Notes: generated from the sequence alone by a model not told the origin. A stretch of 64,000 bases of DNA from Cyanophora paradoxa (GCA_004431415.1 QPMI01000575.1:1-64000); one strand, 5' to 3'. Numbered from the stretch's first letter, positions 52,145-63,899 are shown. A program made the numbers and translations.

Positions 52145-53117
52145 ATACCGTGTGGCACTATAATACCGCGCCCACTTAATTACCGCGGTACCAAATTACC
52201 GCGTCGAGAATTTCCAAAAACGCGGTAATTTGGTACCGCGGTAATTACCTGCTGAGAAGTCGCCCCGGACGGAGTTGAACCCGTGCGCCCTCCAGCCTTC
52301 GCGCGGGAACAGCGAGCGCTAGCGACGATGGGTCGGCCGAAGGGCGTAGCTATAGGCAAGAACCTGTTCGGTAAAGAGAAGGATCCGAAGGTTGAGCAGC
52401 GCTAGCCGATTACCAACCTGTTCAAGGTGCTGTCGGCGTCGAAGGAGGCGACGTCGACGCCGCTGCCGCAGGGCGCCCTCGACCCCGCTGCTGCCAGCAC
52501 AGCTGAGCAGGCTGCGTTAAAAAAAAATTCGCAAGCGCGTCGCCAGTGGTCTTCAGAAGGAGGAGGTTAAGCGACAGGCTCGCGCCGAGTCGCAGCAGCC
52601 GCAGATCTAGAAGCGATCGTCGTATTCGCGCGCTTCGCGATCGTCGGCGGAGGCGGATATCGATGCCGCGCGCGCGCGGCCGGCGCCGGGAGCTCTGCTG
52701 CGGGACTCCGGGAGTCGCCGACACCGAGTCCGAGATGAGCGACGCTAGCGCTAGCGCTGGCTTCAGCGATGCGGGCGAGCTGCCATGCCGAGCGACAGCG
52801 ACGAGGGCGGCAGCGACGAGGAGGACGACTTCGGCAACGAGGACGTCGACGCCTAGGCTAGCTAAGTCAGGCGCAGGCCCCCGCAGGATTCGAGCGCAGG
52901 ACCGTCGGGCTCTCTCTCAGCCAGGACGGACACGTAGCTCGAGAATTATAATTTGTGACCACCACCCCCCCCCCCCCTAAAATTACCGCCCCATACAAGC
53001 CTCCAGTTTTTTAAAACGCGGTAATTTGGTACCGCGGTATTTTGGCCACCCTCGGGCCGGAGTTTCTATAGCTAACGCGGTAATTTACGCCGCGGTATTT
53101 TAGTGCCACACGGTAGT
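52145..53117. mobile_element. DNA transposon relic, TIRs TACCGTGTGGCACTA
   Basis: Left end ATACCGTGTGGCACTATAAT, right end the complement of ACTACCGTGTGGCACTAAAA. CTAGTA flanks both sides (52139-52144 and 53118-53123), allowing a one-base end difference. Subterminal palindromes CCGCGGTAATT / GGTACCGCGG occur at both ends. The interior holds a broken + strand frame from ATG 52328 (MGRPKGVAIGKNLFGKEK, stop, then PITNLFKVLSA) and an acidic terminal piece (DEEDDFGNEDVDA, stop near 52856), perhaps remains of a transposase or accessory protein. A homopolymer C run lies at 52963-52977. Confidence 0.6.
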
Positions 53118-53488
53118 CTAGTATGCATATCGATATCGGCCGCGGCCCGCCGCGGCCCGCGCGCGGCCGCCGGCCGGGGCGCCCGGCCCGGCCGGGCGGA
53201 CTGTCAATCATTGAATTAATACTTGTATTGCAAATCAGTGTCAATGTCTGTACTACCGTAGGTCCGTGCCACTCCGTGGTACACTGGTACCGTAGTACGG
53301 TACCGGTAGACCGTACTACGGTACGTCGGACGGCGGTACTATTTTGGAATACCATCACTCTACTAGGCTAGAGACTAGAGTCTACTAGTGAGGCTGGCAC
53401 TGCCGGCATGCCGGACCAGTGCCGGTGCCGGCCGGTGCCGTTACTCCGGGAATCCGACGGTCTGGCCCAGTGGACTCTGGAGTCTGGA

Positions 53489-54031
53489 CTAGGGCTGGGC
53501 ACAGTCCACCTCAACCCCCACCCGGTCGGTGGGCCCGCTGACTGTTACCCGCCGGTGGCGGTCGGTAGAGGGGAGGTACTTGCTGCAGTGCGTGGAAATT
53601 GACAGGAAATACGCTTGATTCTGCACAGCTTCAAGGCGCTACGCGCCTACTCTGTTCCGAACTGTCTAAAGCAAGTGCTTTGGGGCGAGTTCAAGGCTAG
53701 TTTTGGGGGAGGCGCCCGGGGTGGTTGATGCTCAGGAGGGGTACGGGATATCGCGATCGATGGCGTCAGCTCCCTTGGGCTCCGGATCCGTCGGACTGAA
53801 GAGCGCAGGAGCGCAGGAGAGCAGGAAGATGAGCTAAGCAGGACTTTCCTGGCCTGGGTGCACGGAATATGTAACTTTCGCGCGCGAGAATATGAAATTT
53901 TCGCGAGCCTACCCCCCCTAGAATTTTTATTTGTATGGTACCGGGCGTTGTATGGCGGTGGGCCGGATTTTCCACCCGGTCGGTCGGTGGCAGCCTGCCA
54001 CTGCCACCGGCCGCCACCGGCCCAGCCCTAG
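53489..54031. mobile_element. MITE with CTAGGGCTGGGC ends, 6-bp target duplication
   Basis: Inverted ends CTAGGGCTGGGC (53489-53500) and GCCCAGCCCTAG (54020-54031), flanked by TCTGGA at 53483-53488 and 54032-54037. Subterminal CCCGGTCGGTGG-type repeats occur on both sides. Same family style as 13720-14123 (CTAGGG start, 6-bp duplication). Confidence 0.8.
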
Positions 54032-54518
54032 TCTGGACTCTAGCCCTGGACTCTCAGAGCTCGAGTGCCGCGGCACTGCGGCAGCACGGTTCAAAACGGT
54101 TGGAACTTAGTACAGTACTAGTATTGCGCACTGCCAGGCTGCCAGAGGCTGCGGCATGCATATGCAGCTGTGATCTGACAAGCGATCATCGCGAGATCGG
54201 GCCATGGTCTGCTGCTGCGATCGTGATGATGAGCGAAGTGAGCAGGTTCGTTATAAATTATCATGACCGTCCGGTCGGTCTGTGCGTATGTATACGTAGT
54301 GTGCTTATAGTACGCTTATAGCCTTAGTACTCCTTTCTGAATTCCGACAAACGTACTCGCGATCGTGTGCCCTTGCTACCAGCCAGATTAGAAGTGAGTG
54401 TGTGTGAGTCCTTTGCCAGTATACGTATGTAGCTATCATAGTAGTAGTATCTATATATGTATAGCTTTAGTCGCGCAGTTTCCGACTTCAGCTTACTAAA
54501 TTACGCAGGGAAGCACGG
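54032..54518. other. Upstream region of the TIR-domain gene
   Basis: Non-coding, with mixed short words and TATATATGTATAG near 54453-54465. May contain the promoter; no certain element seen. Confidence 0.3.
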
Positions 54519-56898
54519 ATGGCAACAATGCGAGGCCTCGAGCTCTGCAGCCGCCGCGTGCTGTGTTCGTGGAATCTGTGTCTGCCGACTCTGTCGTCTG
54601 CCACGTCCGCTGCCCGAAGAGTGCGCAGATGGTTTGTCTGTATATATATGCGTCTGCATGTGATATATACGATGCGCGCGTGCACGCGTGCGCTACCAAA
54701 TGCTGACTTGCAGCACATCTGCAGCGCCCCAACAAAGCTTCCCGCTCTGCATCATCGCGTTCGACGCCAGCACCGGGCGCAACCTCCTTGAACGTCAAGT
54801 TACTTCCAATCCCGTAGAGCTTCGAGGCCTGCCCCGGAACGCGGAGCTAATCGTCGAACTGCGTGCAATGAATTCGAGAGTCGCCTCCGTTCGAACCGTG
54901 CGCGCAAGATTTAGATTTCGCTGTTGAAGAAAGCACACAACGTTAACATTTAACTTGGCAGCGTGCGGGAAGTAATGTCGATCTCGCTTCCGCGGCAGAC
55001 CTGTTTCTTCTAGAGTTTGAAAGAGAATCGGGGACGCGGATGGTTCGCAACAATCCCATCTGCATCTTTCCCAGGGGACAGGCGAGCGGACGGCGCGTTC
55101 AGGTCGAAACTGACGATTACGGAAAGGTGCGGGTCATCGCTGCTGTGCTTGTCTCTATCCACTGAAGCTATCTCGATCCGATGATGATCGCAGGCCGTGT
55201 TTTCGTTTGAGAATCCTGAAAGCTTCAATTATGCTTTCACGATTCAGGTGCGCGTTGCAAACAGATTCTTTAAATGGGTGCACTTATCTCACTCGACTTC
55301 TGTGAAGGTGCTGGAGAAAGGAACGGAGGCCGGAGGCGGCGGCGCTGTGCAATGGGAGGCATCGTTTCAGCTGGACCCGTTCACCAAGACTCACATCGAG
55401 GTTCCAGACAAGAACCTGGATACCCACTTCAAAAAATCCGAGAATGCGGATGTCAGTTCCTCATATGTTGAGATATTAATATTAATACTATATTTATATC
55501 CTATGGGCTAATGTGCTTCCAGATTGAAGGGTTGCCTATCACCCAAAGAATTAGAAAACGACAGCGGGACCAGGTCAATCGGGACCCCTCTCAAGTTCAA
55601 CTCGATTTCACGGTACGCAGTGCCAAAACCAAGAGATCTTCTCTGTGAACTTAAGCACCATCTGCGCGAGAAGAATCAGAACGGCGGAGGCGGGCACGTG
55701 CGATCGCGGGAGATAACATTCGAGATGCTCAGCGGAGGTGGCCATGGTTTCGACGCCCAGGTACGTTATTGATTTTTATGCCCGATGCACATGATGCATT
55801 TGATAGTTATTCTATTGACTGACGCGTACGCTTGAGCCTGATTTGTAATTACGTAACAGGCCGTCAACAAGGGGATGCGGGATGAATACGACATCTTCAT
55901 GTCGCACCTGCAGGCAACAGGCGGCGCTCACGCACAATGGATCACGGAAGAGGTGTGCGTCGCACTCACATGCACCGCACCAGTCTCATATGCCAAGATC
56001 CTGCTTATAATTAAGAATTGATTTTGTGCATGTGCAGATTAAAAAACGGATCCCCGGAATCGAGTTTTTCCTCGATGTCGACAATTGGAGCCAAGTCTGC
56101 GCGCTTTATTTCCGAACACATAATCCCATCATGTCTCTCAAATTTTCTGGCCGGTCAGAACAACGATCTTCTCGGCGTGCTGAAGCGCACCAAAAATGTG
56201 ATCATCCTCCTGACTCCAGGTGCGCACGCCTGCATAATGTTGACGCTCGATTGTGGCTGTGAGCGATGGTTTTCGCAGGGTGGTCGAAATCCCAATGGGT
56301 TCAGCAAGAAATTTACTGGATGTTCGAGCTGAAGGATAAATCTCCTTCTGGCTTTCCTAATGTAAGTAAAATATGCCGACAGTACGCAGTACATAATTAT
56401 CTACTAGCTATAGTATAGCGCACAACAGATATCCAAGCGCAGATAGTGCCCATTTTCGTGAGGGACGAGAACAAGCACGCGAACGTCCCCTGGACTCAGA
56501 AGGGACACGGTGCGTTCGCAAATGGCCTGTATTAAGTTGTTTAGATATATATTTTCATTGGAGGTCATGTGTTATTGAACCCAATTTCGCAACTGTTTCC
56601 GCAGCAATCGACGAGATGAATTCAACTGCCGACAGCGGGGGGTGGCGCTTTTTGGACTCGCCAGAGGATTCGCGGAACCCAGACGCGACGATCACGCTCC
56701 CCAAGTCTGGAGTGATAAAAGCCGCCGCGTTCAGCGGCCTTCTTAAAAGTGCATGAATTTTATTCAACATTGAGTTTACCGGTGTTAATGCTCTATTTCG
56801 AAGGAATCACTGGGGGAATGAACGTGATGGAGGCAAAGCGCGACGAGCCGTACAAGACTGCTTTTATCGAAAAGGAGGTTCTTCCCGCCCTGAAGTAG
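54519..56898 (+). CDS. TIR-domain protein, about 13 exons
   Basis: Exon model: 54519-54631, 54714-54897, 54962-55126, 55194-55451, 55523-55612, 55671-55760, 55860-55952, 56038-56094, 56159-56219, 56279-56361, 56443-56509, 56605-56748, 56804-56898. All introns are GT-AG; the exons sum to 1500 bases, giving 499 residues in one frame. Residues 1-300 are unknown, with beta-type segments (FPLCIIAFDASTGRNLLERQ). From about 308 a TIR fold appears: YDIFMSHLQATGG, FFLDVDN, LKRTKNVIILLTP, SQWVQQEIYWMFEL, IVPIFVRDE. The Glu in WVQQE sits where TIR NADases keep their catalytic Glu. Suggests NAD-cleaving or adaptor signalling, possibly immunity. The first exon and start are the least certain part. Confidence 0.75.
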
Positions 56899-57488
56899 GC
56901 CCAAACCCGGTCCCCTGAAAAAGCTTATTTTTCGCAATCGGGTCTGTCGCTATCGTGTCCCGGGTCCGTAATCGAAATGCGAAACGCCAATGCGTGGCAT
57001 AGTCAACTAACGGGATATCCGGATACGTAGCACTATGTGCATGTGAACAGTACTATGGGCACAAAAATGTAAAAACAGTCTAGTACCATTGTCTTCAGTC
57101 CTCAGTCCGAAAGGGCCGGAAGCCCGGCGGGCGGGCGGGCGCCCCCTGCATATGACGCAGGGCGAGGGGACAGGGGAGGAAGTGGAATAGTACTCGGCGT
57201 ACTTGATAGGGTACGAGGTGATAGGGAGGAGAGCTCGAGTGGGTCGCTAGCGGCGGCCGCCGCTGGGGCGGCCGCTGCCGCTCGAGCGGCGGCCCGGGCG
57301 GGGTGCGCTGCTCGCGCTCGACGCCTTCCCGGCGCTCGAGGCCGGCGGGCCGGGAGCGGCGCTGCGGCCGAACCACGAGCGGCCTTGGCGGAGGCGGGCG
57401 CGGCGGATGAAGCGGACGGGGCGGGTTGGGCGGACGGGGCGCCGACAGAAGGCCGCCCCGTCGACGGGCGAGAGGGGCGGGGAGGGCT
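56899..57488. other. Gap between convergent genes
   Basis: The first 200 bases are unremarkable; from about 57100 the DNA is very GC-rich and may hold the 3' untranslated part of the minus-strand gene. No separate gene supported. Confidence 0.4.
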
Positions 57489-60400
57489 TTAGCTGGGGCG
57501 CGGGGCATCGGCGGGGGTGGCGGGGCCGGGGCGGAGGGCGCGGGCCGCAACCCGAGGGGGCGGGGCGGGCCGGGGTGGAGTGGGAGGAGGCGGTGGCGGG
57601 CTCGGAGGGGCCTCGGGCTTGCGCGGCGGCTCGAGGACGACGGAGAGCCAGACGTCGGTCGTCCGCGCCTGCTCCGCCACGCACGCCGGCAGCAGCCCCG
57701 CCGCCTGCAGCCGCTTCAGCCGCGCCGAGAGCTGCCGACGAGGTCAGCTCGGGGCGCCGCCGACGGGGGGGGGGGGGGGGGGGAGGGGGGGGAGGGGGGG
57801 GGGGAGGGGGGCGGCGGGCCTTGATGGCGTTCTGGAGGGCCTGGGAGCGGAGGCGGGGAAGACCTCGCCGGCGGAGGCGACGGCGAGGGCCTCGAGGAGG
57901 GCGATGACGCGCCGCAAGAGGCGGCCGGGGCCCCGGCGAGGGCGGCGGCTGTGGCGGGGCGGGAGGCGAAGGGGAGGACGCCGGCGCGGTCGTCGTCGGC
58001 GGCGACCTCGGTGAGCTCGTGGTGCGCGAGCGCGAGGAGGCGGTCGGCGAGCTCCGCGGCGACGCCGCTGGCGAGCAGCTCGCGCTGGAACGCCGGGCGC
58101 CGCCACACTAGCGCCCCGAAGAGCGCCACCGCCTCCTCCCACACCGCCCCGCCCGCTCCCACGGCCCGCGCCCCGTCCCCGCCGGGCGCGGCCGCCGCTG
58201 TCCCGGGGCCGTGCTCGCGGGGGCGGGGCGGCGGGCGGCGGGGCCAAGTACGCGGGGTCCCACCAGACCTGGCACGCCGCGTGGTAGAGCAGGCCCGACG
58301 CGGCGCGGTCGCCGGCGCTGCCGCCCCGCATCTCCCGCACCGCCGCCTCGTACAGCGCGTCGTCTGCCGCGCGCGCCGCGTCGGGCGGCGCGGCGGGGCG
58401 GCGGGCGGGCGGCGCACTCTCGAGGAGGACGGAGAGGCCGGCGATGGCCGCGCGGCGCGCCTCGGCGCGGGGGAGGGCCCCCGCCTCGCCCCCGCCTCCA
58501 GCGCCCGCCGTATCGCCCCGAGCGCCTGCTCCCGCCGCCTGCGGCCGGCGGCCCTGCGGGGGCCCGACGGGCGCGCACAGCAGCCGCTCGACGAAGGAAG
58601 GCTGCGGGGGCGGTGAGCGGCGGCGGGGCGGCGGGGGAGCGGGGCGGGCGGGGCACCGGTGGAGGAGGTCGCGGGGGAAGACGGCGGCGGCGGCGGCGAG
58701 GAAGTCGAGGGCGGCGGCGAGGGCCCCCGGCGGCGCCTCCTCCCGCCGCTCCGCCACCCGCAGCGCCGCTCCACCGCCCGCGCGGCCGCCTTCAGCCTCT
58801 CCTCGGGCGGGGCGGCCGCCGGCGGGGCGGAGGGGCCCCCGCAGGACGAGCCGCGGGGCCGGGGCGGGGCCGGGGCGGGGTCGGGCGCGGGGTCGAGGGC
58901 GGCGGCGAGGAGGCGGCGGCAGCGGGGCTGGCGCGGAGGAGGGCGGCGAGGAGGGCGAGGGCCTCGGGCTCGCCGGCGCTGGCCGCCCCTCGAGGAGCGC
59001 CAGGAGGCCCTCGGGCTCGCCCCGCCCTGCAGCGCCCCCGTCACGTGCCCCAGCAGCGGCGCCCCGCCCCCGCGGACGCGGCCCCCCGCGCGAGGGCCGC
59101 CAGGCGCGCCGGGCCCGCGGGGTCCTCGATGAAGAGCCGCCGCGCGACGCTCTCGCCTCCTCCGAGGCCCCCGGCCCCGCGGGCCCCCCGCGCCGCCGCC
59201 GCCGGCCCCCCAGCGCCAGCGCCGCGAGGGCGGCCACGTCGGCGGGGCCGGGGCGCGGTACAGGGAGCGGCCCTGCGGCGGCGTCAGGCGCGCTGGCGAA
59301 CGCCGGGCGGAGCGGGCCTGCCTTGGTCGCGATCGACATGGCGCGCAGGGCGACGGAGAGCGAGCCGTCCGCCTTCTCGGCGCGCCCGCGGAGGTCGCCC
59401 GGGGCCCCAGCACCTTGCCCGAACCCGAGCCGGGGCTGCGGGGCCGGCGTCGGCGGGGCGGGCAGGCGGGGCGGGGCGGGCGGGCGGGCGGGGCACCGAG
59501 AGGAGCCGCCGTCGGAGAGCTCGTCGGGAGGGCGGGAGCGCTTTGCGGGCGGCTCGTGCTCGCTGGGGCTCCCCCGGGCGGGGCGGGGGCCGGCGGCGAG
59601 GACTTCCTGCGCGAGGCGCTGGGCCGGGCGAAGGCCGAGGGCCGCGGCGAGCCGACGAGCACGACCTCGCCCGAGCCGCCGGGCGAGGCCGGGGCGAGCG
59701 CCGGCGGGTCCGAGAGCGCCTTGGCCTCCGCCTGCGCGGCCTGCAGCTGGGCGCGCAGCTGCAGAATCGTCTCCTCCGCCTCCCGCTGCTTGGCCTGCAG
59801 CTGGCGCTCCGACTCCTGCACCTCCTCGAGCTCCCGCGCCTTCATCCCCAGCGCGTCCCGCAGCTTCTTCGCCTCCCTCTCCGCCGCGTCCCCGGGGCCC
59901 CGGCTCGACTGCCGCGCCGCCCCTGCGACGCCGGAGCCGCCGCCTGCGCCGCCGCCTGCGCCGCCGCCGCCCGCTCCTGCTTGAGGCGCTCCTTCTCCCG
60001 ATCCGCCTGCGGCGGCGGCGCTCAGGGGCGAGTGACGGGGGCCTCGGGGGAGGGCGAGGGGGGCACGCACGGCTTCGAGCTTGGCGCGCAGGGTGGCGCA
60101 CTCGCCGCCGCGGACGAAAAGCTGGCGCTTCAGGTCCTCGACCTCCGCCTCCAGCTCCCGCGCCTTCTTCTCTGCCTCCGCAGAGGGCCCCGGCGCCGCC
60201 GCCGGCGCAGGGGCCGCCGGCGCCGGCGGGAGGGGAGAGGGAGAAGCTGCGGGAGAGGGAGAAGCCGCCGGTGGCACGGCCGGCGGCACGACCGGCGGCA
60301 GCTGGGAAGAGGAAGAATGGACGGCGGGGGCGGGAGACGGGGCGCGTGTGGGGGCGCGGGAGAGCGAGGGCATCGGAGGGGCAGGTGGAGGGAGGCGCCG

Positions 60401-61243
60401 GGCCGGGGAGAGGGGAGCGACTGCACGCCGCGGCCCGGCGGCTGGCGGCCGGCCTCCCCGCGCCGCCCCGTCCGCCTGCATATGGCCCTGCTCCTCCTCC
60501 CGCCGCCGAGGCCGCAGCCGCAGCCGCGTAGGGGTCGAACGCGGGGCGCCCCCGGGCGCCCGCGGCGCGGCGGCCGACGCTCCTCCTCCTCCTCCTCCTG
60601 AAGGGACGGGGCTCGGGCCCCGCGCCTGCGCCGCGCTGGAGGGCCGGGCTGCGGACTCGGCTGCCGGCCCCCCCGCCCTGCGCGCCCCGACCCTGCCACG
60701 GCTGCGGCCCGCCCGTGACCGGCCGCGTCCCCTGCGCAGAGCCGGAGACCGGGGTCGGGGACGTCCCGCGGGGCCCCGGCGGCCCCTGCGCCCACTGCCC
60801 GCCAGGCGCCGCGCCCCCGTGGCTGCCACTCGTGCCGGGCCCGCTGCCGCCCGTCCCCCTCCACTGCCGCTGCGAGGGCGGATACGGCGGCTGTTGCTGC
60901 TGCTGGTGCTGCTGCTGATGCTGATGCTGCTGCTGCTGCTGCTGCTGAGGAGCCGCGTGATGCGGTCGCTGAGCCTGCTGGGGAGCGTTAGGCGACGGGG
61001 CCCGCGGCACCACGGCTGGCGCGGGAGCGCTCTGCGGCCGGGGCGGCTGCGGGGCCGGCTGGGGCTTCGGGGGCGAGTCGCTGGGAAGCGGCTCGTCGAA
61101 GATGGATGGGTCGATGCCTTCGAAAAGCTCATGGAGCATGTTCGCTGGCCCCGCCGAGGGCGAGGCCGCCGCCGGCTGCGGCGCTTGCTGCGGCGGAGGG
61201 AGCGGTTGGGCCGGCTGGGGGCCCCAGGCGCCGCTCGAGCCAC

Positions 61244-61287
<44 letters not shown>

Positions 61288-61480
61288 GGGGGCGGCTGTG
61301 GCTTCGGGGGCGAGTCGCTGGGAAGCGGCTCGTCGAAGATGGATGGGTCGATGCCTTCGAAAAGCTCATGGAGCATGTTCGCTGGCCCCGCCGAGGGCGA
61401 GGCCGCCGCCGGCTGCGGCGCTTGCTGCGGCGGAGGGAGCGGTTGGGCCGGCTGGGGGCCCCAGGCGCCGCTCGAGCCAC

Positions 61481-61518
<38 letters not shown>

Positions 61519-63131
61519 TGCCGCGACCCGCCCTGGTGCCACGAGGATTGCTGCTGCTGAGCACCCTGCTGGGCCTGCTGGTGCTGCGGGGGCGACGGCC
61601 CGCGCGGCCCAGACCCCGACGGCCCCTGCGCGGGCCTAGAGCCGGCTTGCTGGCCCCACGGCTGCCCGCCCTGCTGCACCTGCTGCGGCGGCTGCCCGCG
61701 CCCGGCGCCACCCTGCTGACCAGAACTGGAGGCGCCCGGTGGCCTCTGGCCCTGTTGCTGCGGCTGCGCGTGCGGACCCGGCCCCGGCCCGGGCCCCGAC
61801 CCAGCCCCGGTCCCCGGACGCTGCTGGCCGGGGGAAGGCCAGCCGTGCTGCCCGCCGTAGTGCTGCTGCTGCGGGGTCGGCGACGGGCCCCGTTGAGGTC
61901 CGCCCTGCGGGCCGCCGCCCTGCGCGTGCTGCTGGCTCAACTGATGCTGCTGCTGCTGAGGCGGTGCACCGCGCCCCATGCCGCCGCCGTGCGGGCCTCC
62001 CTGTGGCGCCCCTGTCTTCTGCTGCTGCTGCTGCTGCTGAGGCCTCCAGCTGCCCTGCTGGCCCCCCGCTTGGGCTTGGTGGGGCGCCCCTTGTGCCTGT
62101 CCCTGCTGAGGATGCTGGGCCTGTCTTTGATCTCGCTGCTGATGCCAAGCGGGTTGTTGCTGCCCGTGCTGCTGAGCCGGAGGGTGCTGCTGTCCTCCGG
62201 GCGTCGCTTGCGCCTGCCTCGCCGGCTGCCCGCCGGCGGGCGACGGAGCCCTGCCTCCCGGCGCGCCGGATCCCATCGCTTCGCTCTGCGCTCCGCGTTG
62301 CTGCGGTTGCTGCTGTTGCGCGCCTCTGTGTCCAGACTGCTGGTTTTGCACCGATGGGCCGCCGCTCACGCCAGGATGGTGCGTCTGCTGTGCGGGTTGC
62401 TGCGGGGCGCTGTGCGGTTTGCCACCGAACTGTCCTTGCGGCGCCTGCATGCCGAAACTCTGCGGCCCCGGCTGCTGACCGCCGGGCGGCGCGGAGCTGG
62501 GGCGCTGCCCTCCGTTTGAGCTCCCCGCCCCCTGGGGCTGCCATTGGCCGCTTCCTCCTTGCGCTGGTCGTTGCTGGCTGAAGTTCCGCGCTCCCTGCAT
62601 CTGATGCCCGAACCGCTGCTGCCCAGGCTGCGCTTGACCTTGCGGCGGATGTTGATCTGATCGCTGCCCTTGCACCGGCGGCCCAGGTGGTTGCTGTCCG
62701 CGTCCAGAGTTGGAAATGAAGCCTCCGGGTGCGTTGTTTGCGGGCTCGTGCACGAAACCTGTTCGCGCGCGGGACGATGAGCGCGGGAAGATTTGATCCT
62801 GCAGGAAAGCGAAAGCGCTCGCCTCCGGCCTCCTCAAGGAAGGCATCATCGCCGGAATCGTCCCGCGGGCGCTTCAGGCCTCCCGCCTGCCCTCCCGCCT
62901 GCCCTCCTTGCGCCTACAGACGAACGGCACGCCAGCGTCAGCGCACGGTGCGAAGTACACGAAACACACGGCGCTGCCTGTGCGACGCACGTTGAACTGC
63001 AGTGCCGGGCCTTTCGGCTGCGCATGCTGCGGGCCTGCAGCGCTTCCCTGGCCGAACTGATGCTGCGGGCGCCATGAACCGCCTCCAGCACCGCTTCCAC
63101 CCCCACGGCCGGCCCCGGGAGCGCCATACAT
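57489..63131 (-). CDS. Large Q/P-rich coiled-coil protein, possibly ATRIP-like
   Basis: ATG 63131 starts exon 1 (MYGAPGAGRGGGSGAGGGSW; 63131-62991), with a GT-AG intron at 62990-62799. The next exon encodes over 600 Gln/Pro/Gly-rich residues with poly-Gln runs and a 79-residue segment present twice, containing the acidic motif LFEGIDPSIFDEPLPSD. Then comes a coiled coil (KKARELEAEVEDLKRQLF, VRGGECATLRAKLEA, ADREKERLKQERAA; KLRDALGMKARELEEVQESE). The layout acidic motif, coiled coil with a GExxxLR-type segment, and helical C-terminal part (FQRELLASGVAAELADRLLA) resembles ATRIP, the ATR kinase partner. Several frame changes in GC-rich DNA imply further introns or base errors. The C-terminal end near 57489 is provisional. 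Confidence 0.4.
57766..57817. repeat. Near-continuous poly-G tract inside the large gene
   Basis: About 50 bases of G broken by a few A. On the coding strand this is poly-C (proline) and likely an intron or low-complexity segment. Prone to slippage and G-quadruplex formation. Confidence 0.8.
61064..61537. repeat. 237-bp in-frame tandem duplication bounded by CAG runs
   Basis: Anchor GATGGATGGGTCGATGCC occurs at 61101 and 61338, period 237 bases (79 codons). Each unit ends in a CTG run on the + strand (poly-Gln in the protein; about 61243-61287 and 61482-61518). Confidence 0.85.
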
Positions 63132-63337
63132 CACACTCCCGGACCGCTTCACGCGCCGATGCGAATTCGGCGGGTGTACCCGCACTCGGGTCTTCGGCGG
63201 GTGTACCCGCTCCCTCGGCCAGCCACCGACGTTCCGCAAGCCTTGCGAGCTTTGTGCTCGAGCTAGTTAGAATAAGCCCTCATCACCGAAGCGAGGCGCT
63301 CGCCAGCTGATCAGCGACTCGGCTTCCGCGCGACGCG
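63132..63337. promoter_or_regulatory. Shared promoter region of two divergent genes
   Basis: 206 bases separate the divergent starts at 63131 (-) and 63338 (+). Contains two direct copies of TCGGCGGGTGTACCCGC (63167-63183 and 63194-63210), each with a palindromic GCGGGTGTACCCGC core, a good candidate factor-binding site. Confidence 0.5.
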
Positions 63338-63899
63338 ATGGTGCGCTTTAAGAATCGCTACGTGCTAGCGGAACTGCACTGGGAGGACGGAAAGTTCGAC
63401 GAGGAGCTCGCAGCCGGCCACGTTCTCGCCGCGGTGCGGGCCAGCATACAGACCAACTTCGGGGACATAGGGACCGCTCGAACGCAGCAATCGTTGCAAG
63501 GTGAGTCGCCGCGTTGCTGTTCGAGCTCTCCGCCGCCTCACGCTGGGCGCAGTGAAGTACTTCAACAACGTGACAAACCTTCTGATCATGCGCGTGGCGC
63601 GCGGGCCGCACCAGGACGCGTGGGCGGCCTTGAACTTCATCACCAAGATCAAAAACCGCACAGTCACAATACGTGTGATCCACGTGGCCGGTCCGACTCC
63701 GCCTCGCTTTTCGCCGCGGCGCCGCGCCCGATCTCACACCCGTGCAGGCACGATCCGGTCGTGCCAGAAGAAGGCGCTGGAGCATGACCGTAATTGCATG
63801 CGGGAGTTCATCCGCACGCGGCGGACGGCGGCGGAGCGGGAGCGCGGCGAGGAGCTCGCGAAGAGGGGCGAGGAGGAGATCGCCAGGCTCGATCTGTAA
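63338..63899 (+). CDS. POP5: RNase P/MRP subunit POP5-like
   Basis: Three exons: 63338-63500, 63553-63690, 63748-63899 with GT-AG introns of 52 and 57 nt; about 150 residues. Starts MVRFKNRYVLAELHW, the family's typical opening (MVRFKxRY). It continues FGDIGTARTQQSLQVKYFNN, TNLLIMRVARGPHQDAW and RVIHVAGTIRSCQKKALEHD, all family hallmarks including the HVxGTIRxCQ segment. POP5 binds the RNA of RNase P and RNase MRP and acts in tRNA 5' and rRNA processing in the nucleus. The acidic/basic helical tail after HDRNCMREF is longer than a minimal POP5 but not unusual. Divergently arranged with the large Q-rich gene. Intact, and a good marker that the flanks are host DNA. Confidence 0.9.

Noticed and set aside
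52260-52345. tRNA-like B-box (GGGTTCAACTCC on the minus strand)
   Set aside because: No A-box, acceptor or anticodon stem could be formed; at most a relic of a tRNA-derived sequence.
56757-56898. Stop codon TGA at 56754-56756 as the end of the TIR gene
   Set aside because: A 55-nt GT-AG intron at 56749-56803 restores the frame into RITGGMNVMEAKRDE and fits the size of the other introns.
58211-62519. Very long plus-strand frames across the GC-rich block
   Set aside because: Shadows caused by high GC and CTG runs; splice signals, coiled coil and start all fit the minus strand.
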